A stretch of 64,000 nt of DNA from Calothrix sp. PCC 6303 (GTDB taxonomy: Bacteria > Cyanobacteriota > Cyanobacteriia > Cyanobacteriales > Nostocaceae). A model generated the notes under the pieces. It was not told the DNA's origin and did no database searches. It saw only the letters and a list, made by a program, of their open reading frames with translations. The position numbers and the translations under genes were made by a program. The DNA lies in NCBI RefSeq assembly GCF_000317435.1, contig NC_019751.1:2356001-2420000 (forward strand), written 5' to 3'. Position 1 is the first letter of the stretch; each line of letters opens with the position of its first letter. Of this stretch, positions 28,565-37,551 are shown piece by piece.

Positions 28565-30805
28565 ATGTCTACTATTCAGCAGCTAACTAAATTTGCACAG
28601 CCATATCCAATGAGGGTTATTGCAACCATTGTTTTGGGTTTTTCTGGTGCTTTATTTAATGGAATTAGTGTTGCGATGATTGTTCCAATAATCTTAAGTA
28701 TTATTGGACAAGAAATTAATCTAACTAATGCTCCATCTATTATTAAAGCTATCATGTCGCCATTTGAAAATTTGCCGGATAGCTATCGTTCTATGGTGAT
28801 GGCAGGAGCAATTATATTGATGATTGCTTTAAAAAATGCGGCTAGTTATGCTAGCTCTTTAGCCTCCAGTTCTCTAGCCCGCACCCTCACTTCAGATATG
28901 CGAAGAGATGGACTAAAGCTACTATTAGATATAGATATAAATTACTACACCAAGATGAGACTTGGTGACTTAATGAATAATTTAAATGCAGAAATTCCTC
29001 GCGCTGCAATTTCTTTAAATAATATCATTAAATTAATCATAGTAATTATTACAATATTTGTTTTTTTATTCTTTTTATTGTCTATTTCGTGGCAATTAAC
29101 AGTTTGCTCAACAGTTTTACTTTCATTTGTTACTTTAGTAAATCAATACGCCATTTCTCGTTCTAGACATTACGGAAAAGTTCTTTCTGATATGTCTAAA
29201 ATGCTCACTAATAACTTGATAGAAACATTAAGTGGTATTCGCCTAGTTAAGGCAAATAGTAACGAGCAAAGAACCTATCAGAAGATTGATAAGTTAATTG
29301 CTCATCGAGAATTAGCTGAATTTAAGTCTCAAATAAACTCGGAAATTATTGCACCTACTAGTGAAGTTGCTGGAATTATTGCTTTAATCCTAATTGTATT
29401 TTTAGGTCGAATATTATTTGCTGATAAAATCGCCTCCCTCTCTGCAATTCTGCTCACATATTTACTGGTATTAATGAGACTTTTACCATTAATTGCCCAG
29501 TTAAATACCCTTCGTAGTAGCTTTGCGAATAACTCGGCTAGCGTAGATATTGTCACTGACTTTTTGCGACGAGATAATAAACCCCTTATGCCTAACGGGG
29601 AAGTCGCATATAGCAAATTACAAAATGGTGTAGCTTTCAAGCAGTTGTCTTTTGCTTATCCCGGCAATGAAAAGTTAGTTCTGAAAGATGTAGATCTATT
29701 TTTACCCAAGGGAACTACTTTAGCTTTGGTAGGTAGTTCTGGTGCTGGAAAATCGACTTTGGCGGATTTATTGCCAAGATTTTATGATCCGATATCTGGA
29801 AGTATCACGATTGATGATTTAGATATACGTAAGTTTGATATTAAAAGTCTACGTCAGGCAATGGGTATTGTCAGCCAGGATACTTTCCTGTTTAACGATT
29901 CCATACGGAATAACATTGCCTACGGAAAACCTGATGCTAGCGATGAAGAAATCATGGTTGCTAGCAAACACGCTAATGCCTATGAATTTATCGAAAAGAT
30001 GCCCCAAGGGTTTGATACTATGGTTGGCGATCGCGGTGTCATGTTATCTGGTGGGCAACGTCAGCGTTTAGCGATCGCACGGGCGCTACTTCAAGATCCA
30101 GAGATTCTGATTTTAGATGAAGCAACCTCCGCACTAGATACTGTTTCTGAGCGACTGGTGCAAGCTGCAATTGATAATTTAAGCCGCGATCGCACTACCT
30201 TAGTAATTGCACATCGTCTTTCAACTATCCAAAAAGCGGATCAAATTGCTGTTTTTGATCAAGGACGTGTTGTTGAGGTTGGAAACCATACAGAGCTATT
30301 AAGCAAAAATGGTCATTACTCACGTCTCCACTCAATGCAATTTGGAGAAAAAGCAGAAAAGACTAGTAATTACAAGCAGACGTTTATTCGTATGTCCTAC
30401 GAAATTCGTACAAGATTAAATTCCATGATTGGTTGCTTGAAGTTATTGATTGATGGAATGGTGGATGAAGCAAAAGAACGACAAGAGTTACTGGAAGAAT
30501 CTTACAAATCTGCATTAAGAATTGTCACAAATATAGAAATTTTTGAGGAAAATATCAAGTTAAGTAGAGACTTACAATTATCTTCTGGCGGTACAGAAAA
30601 TTATTCACATGATACCTCAGGACATCTCATAGGTATCCTAGATGAACTTCAGGCAAAACTGAAAAATCAGCTAAGTGTATTTGTTTCTTTAGCAGATGGG
30701 CTAGTTGATAATCCTCAAGAACAAAGTGACCTAATTTCTGAATCTTATCATCTAGCAATTTACTTATTAGACAAGGTTGAAGTCTTAGAAAAATCAAAAA
30801 TTTGA
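28565..30805 (+). CDS. ABC exporter fused to two HisKA-like helical hairpins
   Basis: This 746-residue protein has an exporter-type membrane domain (about residues 1-310, six predicted helices) and an ATPase with Walker A GSSGAGKST (~392), signature LSGGQRQRLAIARALL and Walker B ILILDEATSALD. This is the usual half-transporter of about 590 residues. A 150-residue extension follows, containing SYEIRTRLNSMIGCLKLLID (from ~609) and, later, LADGLVDNPQEQSDLISESY. These look like two copies of the histidine-kinase dimerisation hairpin (SHEIRTPLN..), but the phospho-acceptor His is Tyr in the first and absent in the second. The context suggests polysaccharide or lipid-linked oligosaccharide export. 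It resembles HepA-type exporters of heterocyst envelope polysaccharide, which I could not verify. Confidence 0.85.
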   Translation: MSTIQQLTKFAQPYPMRVIATIVLGFSGALFNGISVAMIVPIILSIIGQEINLTNAPSIIKAIMSPFENLPDSYRSMVMAGAIILMIALKNAASYASSLASSSLARTLTSDMRRDGLKLLLDIDINYYTKMRLGDLMNNLNAEIPRAAISLNNIIKLIIVIITIFVFLFFLLSISWQLTVCSTVLLSFVTLVNQYAISRSRHYGKVLSDMSKMLTNNLIETLSGIRLVKANSNEQRTYQKIDKLIAHRELAEFKSQINSEIIAPTSEVAGIIALILIVFLGRILFADKIASLSAILLTYLLVLMRLLPLIAQLNTLRSSFANNSASVDIVTDFLRRDNKPLMPNGEVAYSKLQNGVAFKQLSFAYPGNEKLVLKDVDLFLPKGTTLALVGSSGAGKSTLADLLPRFYDPISGSITIDDLDIRKFDIKSLRQAMGIVSQDTFLFNDSIRNNIAYGKPDASDEEIMVASKHANAYEFIEKMPQGFDTMVGDRGVMLSGGQRQRLAIARALLQDPEILILDEATSALDTVSERLVQAAIDNLSRDRTTLVIAHRLSTIQKADQIAVFDQGRVVEVGNHTELLSKNGHYSRLHSMQFGEKAEKTSNYKQTFIRMSYEIRTRLNSMIGCLKLLIDGMVDEAKERQELLEESYKSALRIVTNIEIFEENIKLSRDLQLSSGGTENYSHDTSGHLIGILDELQAKLKNQLSVFVSLADGLVDNPQEQSDLISESYHLAIYLLDKVEVLEKSKI

Positions 30806-30871
30806 GCTTCTAACAAATCTCCATAATTGCTTGATATTCTTCCATACATTTTATATCCAAGGGAATAAATC

Positions 30872-32020
30872 ATGAAAAAAATTGCAGTATTTTATCCATA
30901 TTTTATGGGTGGTGGAGCAGAGACAGTTGCACTATGGATGCTCCAAGCATTAGTAGATAAGTATGATTTAACTCTATTTACCTTAGCAAATATTAATTTT
31001 GAAAAACTAGATTCAATGTACGGAACTAGCTTATCTAATCGTAATATAAAAATTTTCAAGCTGGTACCTGATGCTATAAGTAATATTTGTCATTTTTTAA
31101 TTGCAAATAACCAACAATTAAGAATGATGTTTATCCATCTAGTATTGAGGATGTTAAAGCAAAAAGCTAATAGCTATGATTTAGTTATATCTGGATATAA
31201 TGCCGCAGATTTAGGCGACAAAATTGGAATTCACTACATCCATTGGACTCAAGTATTAGAAGAAGGTCTACCTATTCATCAAAAAATCTCTAATTTTTCT
31301 CAGAAAAATCTACTACAAAATGTTTCTGTTGCTAATTCTCGTTGGATAGCAAATCGTACTAAAGAAATTTATGGTGTAGATGCTAAAGTTGTGTATCCTC
31401 CTGTGGTTATGGAACCTCAAAATATACCTTGGCATCAGAAAGAGAATACTTTTATTTGTAGTGGTAGGATAGTCAAAGCCAAAGAGCCTCACCGAGTAAT
31501 TAAAATCCTCAAATTAGTTCGTGAACAAGGCTTTGATATTAAGTTACATCTAACAGGTGGTGGTGGAGGCATCTATGGATGGAAATATAATAATTTTATC
31601 CATAAAATAGTTCAAGAAAATTCTGATTGGATTACTTTACACGAAAACTTGCCATATCAGGAATATATTAAACTTGTAAGTGTATGTAAGTACGGGATTC
31701 ACTTCAAGAGAGAACCGTTTGGTATATCAATTGCAGAAATGGTGAAAGCTGGTGCTATTCCCTTTGTCAAAGGTGAAGGTGGGCAAATTGAAATTGTTGG
31801 TGAACACAATCAAGAGTTATTTTTTAATACTGAAGAGGAAGCGGTAAATAGAATTGTTCATGTTTTGAGTCATGAAGATAAACGAAACCAGTTAATTATA
31901 TCTTTGGCAAATCAGGTAGATTTATTTTCTACTGGGAGATTTATGTCAGAAATAAATGTAGTTGTGGAAGATTACTTTAATCGAACTCTTGAAAAACAAA
32001 ACGTATTAATCAGTCGCTAA
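30872..32020 (+). CDS. Glycosyltransferase family 4 (GT-B)
   Basis: This 382-residue enzyme starts KKIAVFYPYFMGGGAETVAL, a typical GT4 N-terminus. It carries a C-terminal donor domain with CSGRIVKAKEPHRVIKILKL, LTGGGGG and the E-x7-E motif in KREPFGISIAEMVKAG. The order is the same as in ALG11/ALG2-like mannosyltransferases, and sequence features around GISIAEMVKAGAIP are reminiscent of that group. It follows the ABC exporter by 66 bp and precedes the pyruvyltransferase-like gene by 27 bp, so one operon is likely. Acceptor and sugar are unknown. Confidence 0.85.
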   Translation: MKKIAVFYPYFMGGGAETVALWMLQALVDKYDLTLFTLANINFEKLDSMYGTSLSNRNIKIFKLVPDAISNICHFLIANNQQLRMMFIHLVLRMLKQKANSYDLVISGYNAADLGDKIGIHYIHWTQVLEEGLPIHQKISNFSQKNLLQNVSVANSRWIANRTKEIYGVDAKVVYPPVVMEPQNIPWHQKENTFICSGRIVKAKEPHRVIKILKLVREQGFDIKLHLTGGGGGIYGWKYNNFIHKIVQENSDWITLHENLPYQEYIKLVSVCKYGIHFKREPFGISIAEMVKAGAIPFVKGEGGQIEIVGEHNQELFFNTEEEAVNRIVHVLSHEDKRNQLIISLANQVDLFSTGRFMSEINVVVEDYFNRTLEKQNVLISR

Positions 32021-32047
32021 TTATGCCAAATTGGATAAAACTAGAAT

Positions 32048-32917
32048 ATGAAAAACATCATCAATTATCATGTCATTGACTCAACTAATATTGGAGACTT
32101 AGTATCTGCTCCAACCCTATACTTTGATTTTCCTGGATATTCTGTTACTAGGGAAGATATTAGAACAATTAAACCAGAAGATATAAAAGATAAACATATT
32201 ATTGTTGGTGGTGGTGGACTTGTATTTTCAAGATTCTTAGAGAGTTTTTCTCAGCTTAGTCAACAAAAGAAAAATACAAAACTTATTTCCTGGGGAATCG
32301 GACAACAAATATATGATAGTTATCAACCTCAAGATATTCAAAATTTTGATTATTCTGAATATAATCAAGGGTTTGATTTAGTTGGTATTAGGGACTCTCA
32401 CTATCAAGATAATTGGGTTCCCTGTGCTAGTTGTATGCATAAGTCCTTTGATAAGAAAAGGGAAATTAAGCATGACTTTGTGGTTTTTTCCCATAAGAAG
32501 TTTCAAATTAAAATCGATCCTTTTCCTCATATGACTAATAGTTCTCAAAATCTAGATGAAATTTTAGATTTTTTAGGATCAGGTGAAACCATACTAACTA
32601 GTTCTTATCATGGAGCATATTGGGGAACATTACTAGGAAGAAAAGTCTTATCTTTTCCATTTACCAGTAAGTTTTATACTTTTAAACATAGTCCGGGGAT
32701 TTTCCCAGTAGAAAAGTGGTTTCAGCCTCAATTCAAGCTCTCTTTATTTAAGAAAACAATTTTCCATTCTTATCAAAAAAATAAATTTATTTGTAATATT
32801 GATAATTGGCAAAGTTATCTTAAAGATTGCCAAAGTTACTCAGAAGCACTGCAAGAAAACCGTGAACGAAATCAGTGGTATTACGGCAAAATATTAGAAC
32901 TTTTGGCTGAGGGTTAG
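32048..32917 (+). CDS. Polysaccharide pyruvyltransferase-like protein
   Basis: This 289-residue protein begins NIINYHVIDSTNIGDLVSAP, the N-terminal motif of the polysaccharide pyruvyl transferase family (PF04230). Other family motifs are IIVGGGGLVFS, ISWGIGQQ, GVRDS-like GIRDSHYQDN and the C-terminal TSSYHGAYWGTLLGRKV. Family members transfer pyruvate from phosphoenolpyruvate to hexoses in exopolysaccharides, and others act as sugar transferases. It is slightly short compared with 330-380 residues in known enzymes. It ends the exopolysaccharide gene run. Confidence 0.82.
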   Translation: MKNIINYHVIDSTNIGDLVSAPTLYFDFPGYSVTREDIRTIKPEDIKDKHIIVGGGGLVFSRFLESFSQLSQQKKNTKLISWGIGQQIYDSYQPQDIQNFDYSEYNQGFDLVGIRDSHYQDNWVPCASCMHKSFDKKREIKHDFVVFSHKKFQIKIDPFPHMTNSSQNLDEILDFLGSGETILTSSYHGAYWGTLLGRKVLSFPFTSKFYTFKHSPGIFPVEKWFQPQFKLSLFKKTIFHSYQKNKFICNIDNWQSYLKDCQSYSEALQENRERNQWYYGKILELLAEG

Positions 32918-33255
32918 TAGTTGTAGCTATGCTGTCGTATTTATTTAGAGAACTCGACAAAAAAGATCATCCAATATTGTGGGATAGGGATCTTACCTAT
33001 TCTTGTATTAGTAGCAGGCAAGATAACTACACCACAAAAGATTTTGGGATATTTTTTATTTAGAACTCTCCTACTTAGATGCTTGAAAGCTGCTACAAAC
33101 ACATTTCCTTGATAAATCTGGCGGAACAATATTGTAATTTTTGTGTCTTGGGGTAATGATTTACCTCCAATTGCCGTGTAGTTTTCTTCCGGATGTACCG
33201 TGGAAACTTGGAAAATTGGTGAAAGTCACTTCCCTCACACATCGAAATAACACTT
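32918..33255. other. Intergenic region
   Basis: About 340 bp between the polysaccharide operon and the AMIN serine hydrolase. Short frames on the minus strand (for example 32941-33129) lack ribosome binding sites and similarity to known motifs. The promoter of the hydrolase gene should be near 33180-33240. I see no terminator with a T-run. Confidence 0.4.
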
Positions 33256-34551
33256 ATGAAATTACGCTTTTTGCTACTTAGCGTGGTGAGTATTGTTATG
33301 CTTTCCACTCCAGCTAAAGCATCTCGTTTGGAATCTTGGTATTTTGACCAAGCCCAAAATCAATTAAATATTACCACCGAATCTGGGGTAAAACCCAAAG
33401 CATTTATTATTGGTAGTCCCACAAGAGTTGTGATTGATTTACCGGGAACTGATGTGAATGGAAATACATTGCGTCAGCGTTTTGGTTCCGCAGTTCAAGA
33501 AATCCGTGTCGGTAAAGTCGATGACACTACAACTCGTTTAGTAGTGGAATTAGCAGCAGGATATACAGTTTCTCCCGAAAAACTCTTGATTCGTGGTGAT
33601 TCTTCTTCCCACTGGATAGTTAATTTTTCTGCTATTGAACGCAATACTAATAATGTTCCTCAATCTAGTGAGGACAAAATACCTGTTGCTATTGGTGATA
33701 CTTCTACCTTTGCTGGTGTTGTTAAATTGGGTAGTGAAATATCATCCGTGAGTTCTCAGGTAAAGTCACTGATGAACCGTTATAGTTCTTTAGATCCGGG
33801 AATATTTTTCTTGGATTTGCAAACTGGTAATTATATTGACTTCAACGGGGAAAAAGCTTTTCCTGCTGCTAGTACGATCAAGTTTCCAATTTTGATTGCT
33901 CTGTTTCAAGAAATTGATGCAGGTAGGATTAAGCTGAATGAAACTTTGGTAATGCGAAGGAATTTGATTACTGGTGGTTCGGGAAATTTTCAATACAAAC
34001 CTGCGGGTAGTAAGTTTAGTTTGCTGGAAACTGCTACCAAGATGATTACTATTAGTGACAATACTGCTACTAACATGATCATCGATCGCTTGGGTGGTAA
34101 AGCAAAATTGAATCCCAAATTCCGTGCTTGGGGATTGCAAAATACAGTCATTCGTAACCTATTGGGTGATTTCAAGGGGACTAATACTAGCAGTCCTAAA
34201 GATTTGGTGAGATTATCTGCTTTGATTGCAAATAACCAACTATTAAATGATAGAAGTCGTAACCGAGTTCTAGATATAATGCGTAGGGTAGAAAATCAAA
34301 GTCTGCTGGTATCTGGTTTAGGCAAAGGTACTATAATTGCTCACAAAACTGGGACTTTGGGGATAGTTTTGGGAGATGCTGGAATTGTGCAAACACCATC
34401 GGGAAAACGTTATTTAGCAGGGATTATGGTGAGAAGACCTTTTGGTGATTCTCGTGCTAAAAGTTTTATTACTCAGGTTTCTCGATTAGTTTATGGTTAT
34501 GTGGAACAACCAAGGGTAGCAAGACAGGGAACAGGGACCAGTAAACAGTAA
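33256..34551 (+). CDS. Exported AMIN-domain serine hydrolase (class A beta-lactamase fold)
   Basis: This 431-residue protein has a signal peptide (LLLSVVSIVMLSTPAKA). An AMIN domain (about residues 24-125; WYFDQAQNQLNITTESGV, SPTRVVIDLPGTDV) probably targets it to peptidoglycan or the outer envelope. A beta-lactamase-like domain follows, with the Ser-x-x-Lys motif in AASTIKFPIL (~205), SDN in ISDNTATNM (~266) and KTG in HKTGTLGI (~363). All three active-site motifs are intact. It could be a beta-lactamase or a penicillin-binding-like hydrolase acting in the periplasm. The AMIN fusion is more typical of cell-wall enzymes of cyanobacteria than of resistance genes. Confidence 0.88.
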   Translation: MKLRFLLLSVVSIVMLSTPAKASRLESWYFDQAQNQLNITTESGVKPKAFIIGSPTRVVIDLPGTDVNGNTLRQRFGSAVQEIRVGKVDDTTTRLVVELAAGYTVSPEKLLIRGDSSSHWIVNFSAIERNTNNVPQSSEDKIPVAIGDTSTFAGVVKLGSEISSVSSQVKSLMNRYSSLDPGIFFLDLQTGNYIDFNGEKAFPAASTIKFPILIALFQEIDAGRIKLNETLVMRRNLITGGSGNFQYKPAGSKFSLLETATKMITISDNTATNMIIDRLGGKAKLNPKFRAWGLQNTVIRNLLGDFKGTNTSSPKDLVRLSALIANNQLLNDRSRNRVLDIMRRVENQSLLVSGLGKGTIIAHKTGTLGIVLGDAGIVQTPSGKRYLAGIMVRRPFGDSRAKSFITQVSRLVYGYVEQPRVARQGTGTSKQ

Positions 34552-34615
34552 GCAGGGAACAGGGTAAATCTACACCGATAATTAAAATATCTATGCTGTG
34601 GGTATAAAAAATTTT

Positions 34616-34640
34616 CCCCCTACGAAGTTTTGTAGAGGGA
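34616..34640 (+). terminator. Intrinsic terminator of the serine hydrolase gene
   Basis: The stem CCCCCTAC / GTAGAGGG has a short loop and is followed by ATGTTTTTTGGG. It lies 65 bp downstream of the hydrolase stop and about 24 bp before the convergent gene end. Confidence 0.55.
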
Positions 34641-34663
34641 TGTTTTTTGGGTATTTTGACGAG

Positions 34664-35038
34664 TTAACTGAGAGAATCGAGATCAAGCGATCGCATTCCG
34701 CGAGTTTCGACGAATTTCATCAGACTTCCCAGTTGGAACCACATCAAAGCAGAAGTCAGCAAACCCAGTGTTAGTCCAACTCCTATGGCAATTAATGGTG
34801 GAAATCCAAAGATTTCTAAACCACAAGTTAAAAATAAACCTGTTCCCAACATAATCCCTAAAAAGGGAAATATTAAAGGTTTTTTCGAGAACTGCAAACC
34901 TGAATTTTCAGCACCTGCGGTTTGCCACTGCTGGATAACTTGTTGTAATGTACCTGATAATGCCGCACCCGATGTCACTGCTATAAACAGTCCAATTACC
35001 AACAAGACGTAAGGTGGTTGTTGAGGAAAATAATACAC
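34664..35038 (-). CDS. Small membrane protein, cyanobacterial, function unknown
   Basis: This 124-residue protein has three predicted transmembrane helices: YVLLVIGLFIAVTSGAAL, LIFPFLGIMLGTGLFLTCGL and PPLIAIGVGLTLGLLTSAL. An amphipathic loop with QQVIQQWQTAGAENSG lies after the first helix. No catalytic motif is visible. Similar proteins appear in many cyanobacteria by my recollection. It faces the serine hydrolase gene tail to tail. Without other context, no function can be given. Confidence 0.6.
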   Translation of the reverse strand: MYYFPQQPPYVLLVIGLFIAVTSGAALSGTLQQVIQQWQTAGAENSGLQFSKKPLIFPFLGIMLGTGLFLTCGLEIFGFPPLIAIGVGLTLGLLTSALMWFQLGSLMKFVETRGMRSLDLDSLS

Positions 35039-35159
35039 GCAATGCTCCTGGATAAGGTGGGGATGAGTAAATTTAGTTAAGAATTGCTAATTTACTTATC
35101 ATACTCCTTAACGACCCGACAAGATAATGCTATATGGGTTCTGTATTACTAGAAGCTCA

Positions 35160-35702
35160 TCAAGTTCCTATATAATCAGGAATTTGCGTCTGTAAACCAG
35201 TGTTACCCACATCTATTCCTTCTTGAAATAAAAGCGTGCTGACTTGTCCTCGATGATGGGTTTGGTGATTGAAAAAATGAAATATCAGGCTACCAAATTC
35301 TCTAATAGCAGGTATCTCTTTCATATTTTTGTATTCAAGATGATGGGATAAATCAACTTCGGATATTTCATGACACCATTTAATAATTAGATAATCTAAA
35401 TCTCTACGTTCCTGGAAAAGTTTATCGAAATCAGAGTGGAGAATTTGGTCTAGAGATGTAGGTTGTTTAATTTTAGTTATTGGCTCAAGTTCCGTATAAT
35501 TAGCTGGATGTTGGGAAAATATTTTTAGCCAGATAATATCAGCTACTAGAATATGATTTAGGGTACCAGATATCGATTTAAAAAATGCTTTTTTATTTTC
35601 ACTGAGTTTTTCATTTGACAGTTTCATAGATGATGTATATATGTTTTCATTCATCCACTGATTATATTGAGCCATTAATTGAATTTGTTTGAGTAATGTC
35701 AT
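35160..35702 (-). CDS. DinB-family metal-dependent protein
   Basis: This 180-residue four-helix-bundle protein of the DinB/YfiT superfamily has the N-terminal IQLMAQYNQWMNENIY, the metal-ligand region GTLNHILVADIIWLK and the C-terminal pair of histidines in FHFFNHQTHHRGQVSTLL. Three histidines typically bind a divalent metal. Family members are often thiol-dependent transferases, but most have no assigned reaction. It is upstream of and on the same strand as the membrane protein, with 120 bp between them. An acetyltransferase gene lies on the same strand just upstream. Confidence 0.85.
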   Translation of the reverse strand: MTLLKQIQLMAQYNQWMNENIYTSSMKLSNEKLSENKKAFFKSISGTLNHILVADIIWLKIFSQHPANYTELEPITKIKQPTSLDQILHSDFDKLFQERRDLDYLIIKWCHEISEVDLSHHLEYKNMKEIPAIREFGSLIFHFFNHQTHHRGQVSTLLFQEGIDVGNTGLQTQIPDYIGT

Positions 35703-35739
35703 GATAGTTATTTAAATTCTTAATATATATACACTATAC

Positions 35740-36210
35740 TCAAACAGTTATTAGCAACTTTTCCATTGCATAATTCATAAAAATTTCCCCCCTACATTGG
35801 ACATTTTGTTCTTTCACTACTTTGAATCCCATATTGAGAAAAAAAGGTTTTGCGGTGATGCTGGCTTCGGTATACAAACGATTAATATGTAATTCTTGAG
35901 CTTTCGTTTGAATTGCACTATAGATTTTTTTACCAACACCAATTCTTTGAGAATTTTTATGACAATAGAAACAATCTATATGTCCATTTAGTTCTAATTC
36001 TCCAAAGCCAATAACTAATCCTTCGGATTCGGCAACATAAGTCAATTTTTCGGAGCAGGTTTTAAACCAGTTTCTAAAATAAATGTTGTCTGGTGCCCAA
36101 GCTTTAACTTGATTAAGAGAATAGTCACGAATATTAACCTCTCGCACAGTTTGATGAAATAATAACGCTATTTGTTCAGCATCTTGTTCTTGAAATAATC
36201 GAATTTTCAT
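35740..36210 (-). CDS. GNAT-family N-acetyltransferase
   Basis: This 156-residue GNAT protein has KIRLFQEQDAEQIALLFHQT at the start, the core strand VIGFGELELNGHIDCFYC and the acetyl-CoA loop in QRIGVGKKIYSAIQTKAQ. The C-terminal half has ITAKPFFLNMGFKVVKEQN, the usual substrate side. A longer frame to 36246 would begin inside the palindrome at 36234-36257, so the start at 36210 is preferred. It lies 37 bp upstream of the DinB-like gene and is probably co-transcribed with it. The substrate is unknown. Confidence 0.85.
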   Translation of the reverse strand: MKIRLFQEQDAEQIALLFHQTVREVNIRDYSLNQVKAWAPDNIYFRNWFKTCSEKLTYVAESEGLVIGFGELELNGHIDCFYCHKNSQRIGVGKKIYSAIQTKAQELHINRLYTEASITAKPFFLNMGFKVVKEQNVQCRGEIFMNYAMEKLLITV

Positions 36211-36233
36211 TTCCGTATATTTTTGAAATACAG

Positions 36234-36257
36234 AGAGACGCGACATGTCGCGTCTCT
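36234..36257. terminator. Perfect 24-bp palindrome
   Basis: AGAGACGCGACA / TGTCGCGTCTCT is a perfect palindrome located 21 bp after the stop of the P-II-like gene (minus strand) and upstream of the acetyltransferase gene. It is most likely a terminator or stabilising hairpin of the P-II-like transcript. Short GAGACG hairpins recur in the window (40335-40355, and near 41000 and 41850). Confidence 0.55.
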
Positions 36258-36277
36258 ACATTCTTTTTAGGCTTAAA

Positions 36278-36592
36278 TCATTGCCTACCCACACATCTGG
36301 TGGTTGGCAACTCCATGGAATCGGAAATAAAGCAGGAACCACCATATCTATTTAGTACCACGCCGATGTTTGCAGCGATCCTATCAATCCGCTCAGGCTT
36401 ACAAAAAGCCAGAATATAGACATTATCTAACATCGTCACTGCTAAATCTTGGCTATGATGACCATGATCGCTTTTACCTGCAACATCACGAATAATCGTA
36501 TAACCTTGGACTCCAGATTTTTCCAATCCTTCCAAAATTTTACTCAGTTCTACATAATTAACAATAATTTCGATCCGTTTGACTGTTTCCAT
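36278..36592 (-). CDS. P-II-like signalling protein
   Basis: This 104-residue protein of the P-II superfamily has the first beta strand VKRIEIIVNYVELSKIL, then KSGVQGYTIIRDVAGKSDHG (the beta-alpha-beta half with the start of the T-loop) and a second ferredoxin-like repeat ending in YGGSCFISDSMEL. The T-loop is shorter than in GlnB, and the GlnB Tyr51 position is not present. It therefore belongs to the P-II-like groups found with carbon or inorganic ion transport in cyanobacteria. No transporter gene is adjacent, so its partner is unclear. It is divergent from no gene. It reads toward the acetyltransferase. Confidence 0.8.
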   Translation of the reverse strand: METVKRIEIIVNYVELSKILEGLEKSGVQGYTIIRDVAGKSDHGHHSQDLAVTMLDNVYILAFCKPERIDRIAANIGVVLNRYGGSCFISDSMELPTTRCVGRQ

Positions 36593-36765
36593 ATTTTGAA
36601 AGTTTACAATTGGGGGATGGAAGAATTGAGAAATAGAATTTTAAACCTCGTCCATTCGGCTAAACAAACAGAGCCAGCCTTCGTGGGCTAGAATCTTTTT
36701 ATCTCACGAAGGTTGCCTCTGCTCATGTAGGGGTACTCTTCTAGGGTATTTCTTTCAAAACTTTT

Positions 36766-37059
36766 TTATTTTCCATGAGACGGGCAAGGTGGAGCAGAAA
36801 TTGAACGATCTAGCCAGCCAGAAGCTTGGTTAAACTTTGCTAAAGCATCCTCTGGGTTATCTTTGAGTAAAAACACTAATGCTGCGGCTGCCTGTTCGCT
36901 AGCGCGGGCGTTGCGGTTAGATTTGAGACGATGCCAATCAGTAGGGGAAATACTCAAACGTTCCATTAACGCTTGAGCGAGTTCTAGGGTAGTTAATTCT
37001 TGGAGTTTGTTATTTTGAGACATAGGGGAAAAAAGTGGGGGTGAGGGAGGTTTAGTCAT
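36766..37059 (-). CDS. Small conserved cyanobacterial protein (possibly DUF6439)
   Basis: A 97-residue protein, or 85 if translation begins at the Met at 37023. The core LELAQALMERLSISPTDWHR and ASEQAAAALVFLLKDNPEDA, followed by ASGWLDRSISAPPCPSHG, appears highly conserved in cyanobacteria by recollection and may be the family DUF6439. I am not sure of the number. There is no signal peptide or membrane segment, and the last residues are Cys-Pro-Ser-His. The gene is divergent from the coiled-coil gene at 37165, sharing a 100-bp promoter region. Function unknown. Confidence 0.65.
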   Translation of the reverse strand: MTKPPSPPLFSPMSQNNKLQELTTLELAQALMERLSISPTDWHRLKSNRNARASEQAAAALVFLLKDNPEDALAKFNQASGWLDRSISAPPCPSHGK

Positions 37060-37164
37060 GATTATTGATCCTTAACTATTTGCCACTGAGAAAACTGTGT
37101 AATATAAACGGATCTGGTATGACTAGTAAAATACCTGCATCTAACCTTAGTTTACTACTTGTGC

Positions 37165-37551
37165 ATGAAGCATCCTCAACCACCATCTGAACCTTCGGGT
37201 GAAGAAAACCAACTATCGGAATTTGAAAACGAGCTTTTAGAGCTTGAGGGAAGCTTGCGCGATGTAAGTAGTTCGCTCTTTGCTCTCAAGGATAGATTTT
37301 TCCAGGTAGAAACTGATCAAGAACTGCAAGCTGAACTTCAACAACGTCTCCATGAACTGGAGGAAAACCAGCTTCCGGAAATGAAAGTGGAACTCAAGTT
37401 AATTCAGCAGCAGTTGGAAGTACTGGAAATTAACTTAGAAAGTCGCCTATTTACCTGGAGAAGCGTCAAACAGCCATTTTGGCAGTTTGTTCGGTTTGGG
37501 GGATTGGGGATAATTATCGGCTGGTTATTAAAATCGGCAACAATCGGTTAG
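37165..37551 (+). CDS. Coiled-coil protein with C-terminal membrane anchor
   Basis: A protein of about 128 residues. The central part from FENELLELEGSLRDVSSSL to KVELKLIQQQLEVLEINLES is a long, nearly continuous coiled coil. The last 25 residues (FWQFVRFGGLGIIIGWLLKS) form a transmembrane helix, so the coil should face the cytoplasm on a tail-anchored protein. A TTG at 37159 is in frame, but the ATG at 37165 fits better. I recognise it only as a conserved cyanobacterial hypothetical. No partner is suggested by the neighbours. Confidence 0.65.
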   Translation: MKHPQPPSEPSGEENQLSEFENELLELEGSLRDVSSSLFALKDRFFQVETDQELQAELQQRLHELEENQLPEMKVELKLIQQQLEVLEINLESRLFTWRSVKQPFWQFVRFGGLGIIIGWLLKSATIG

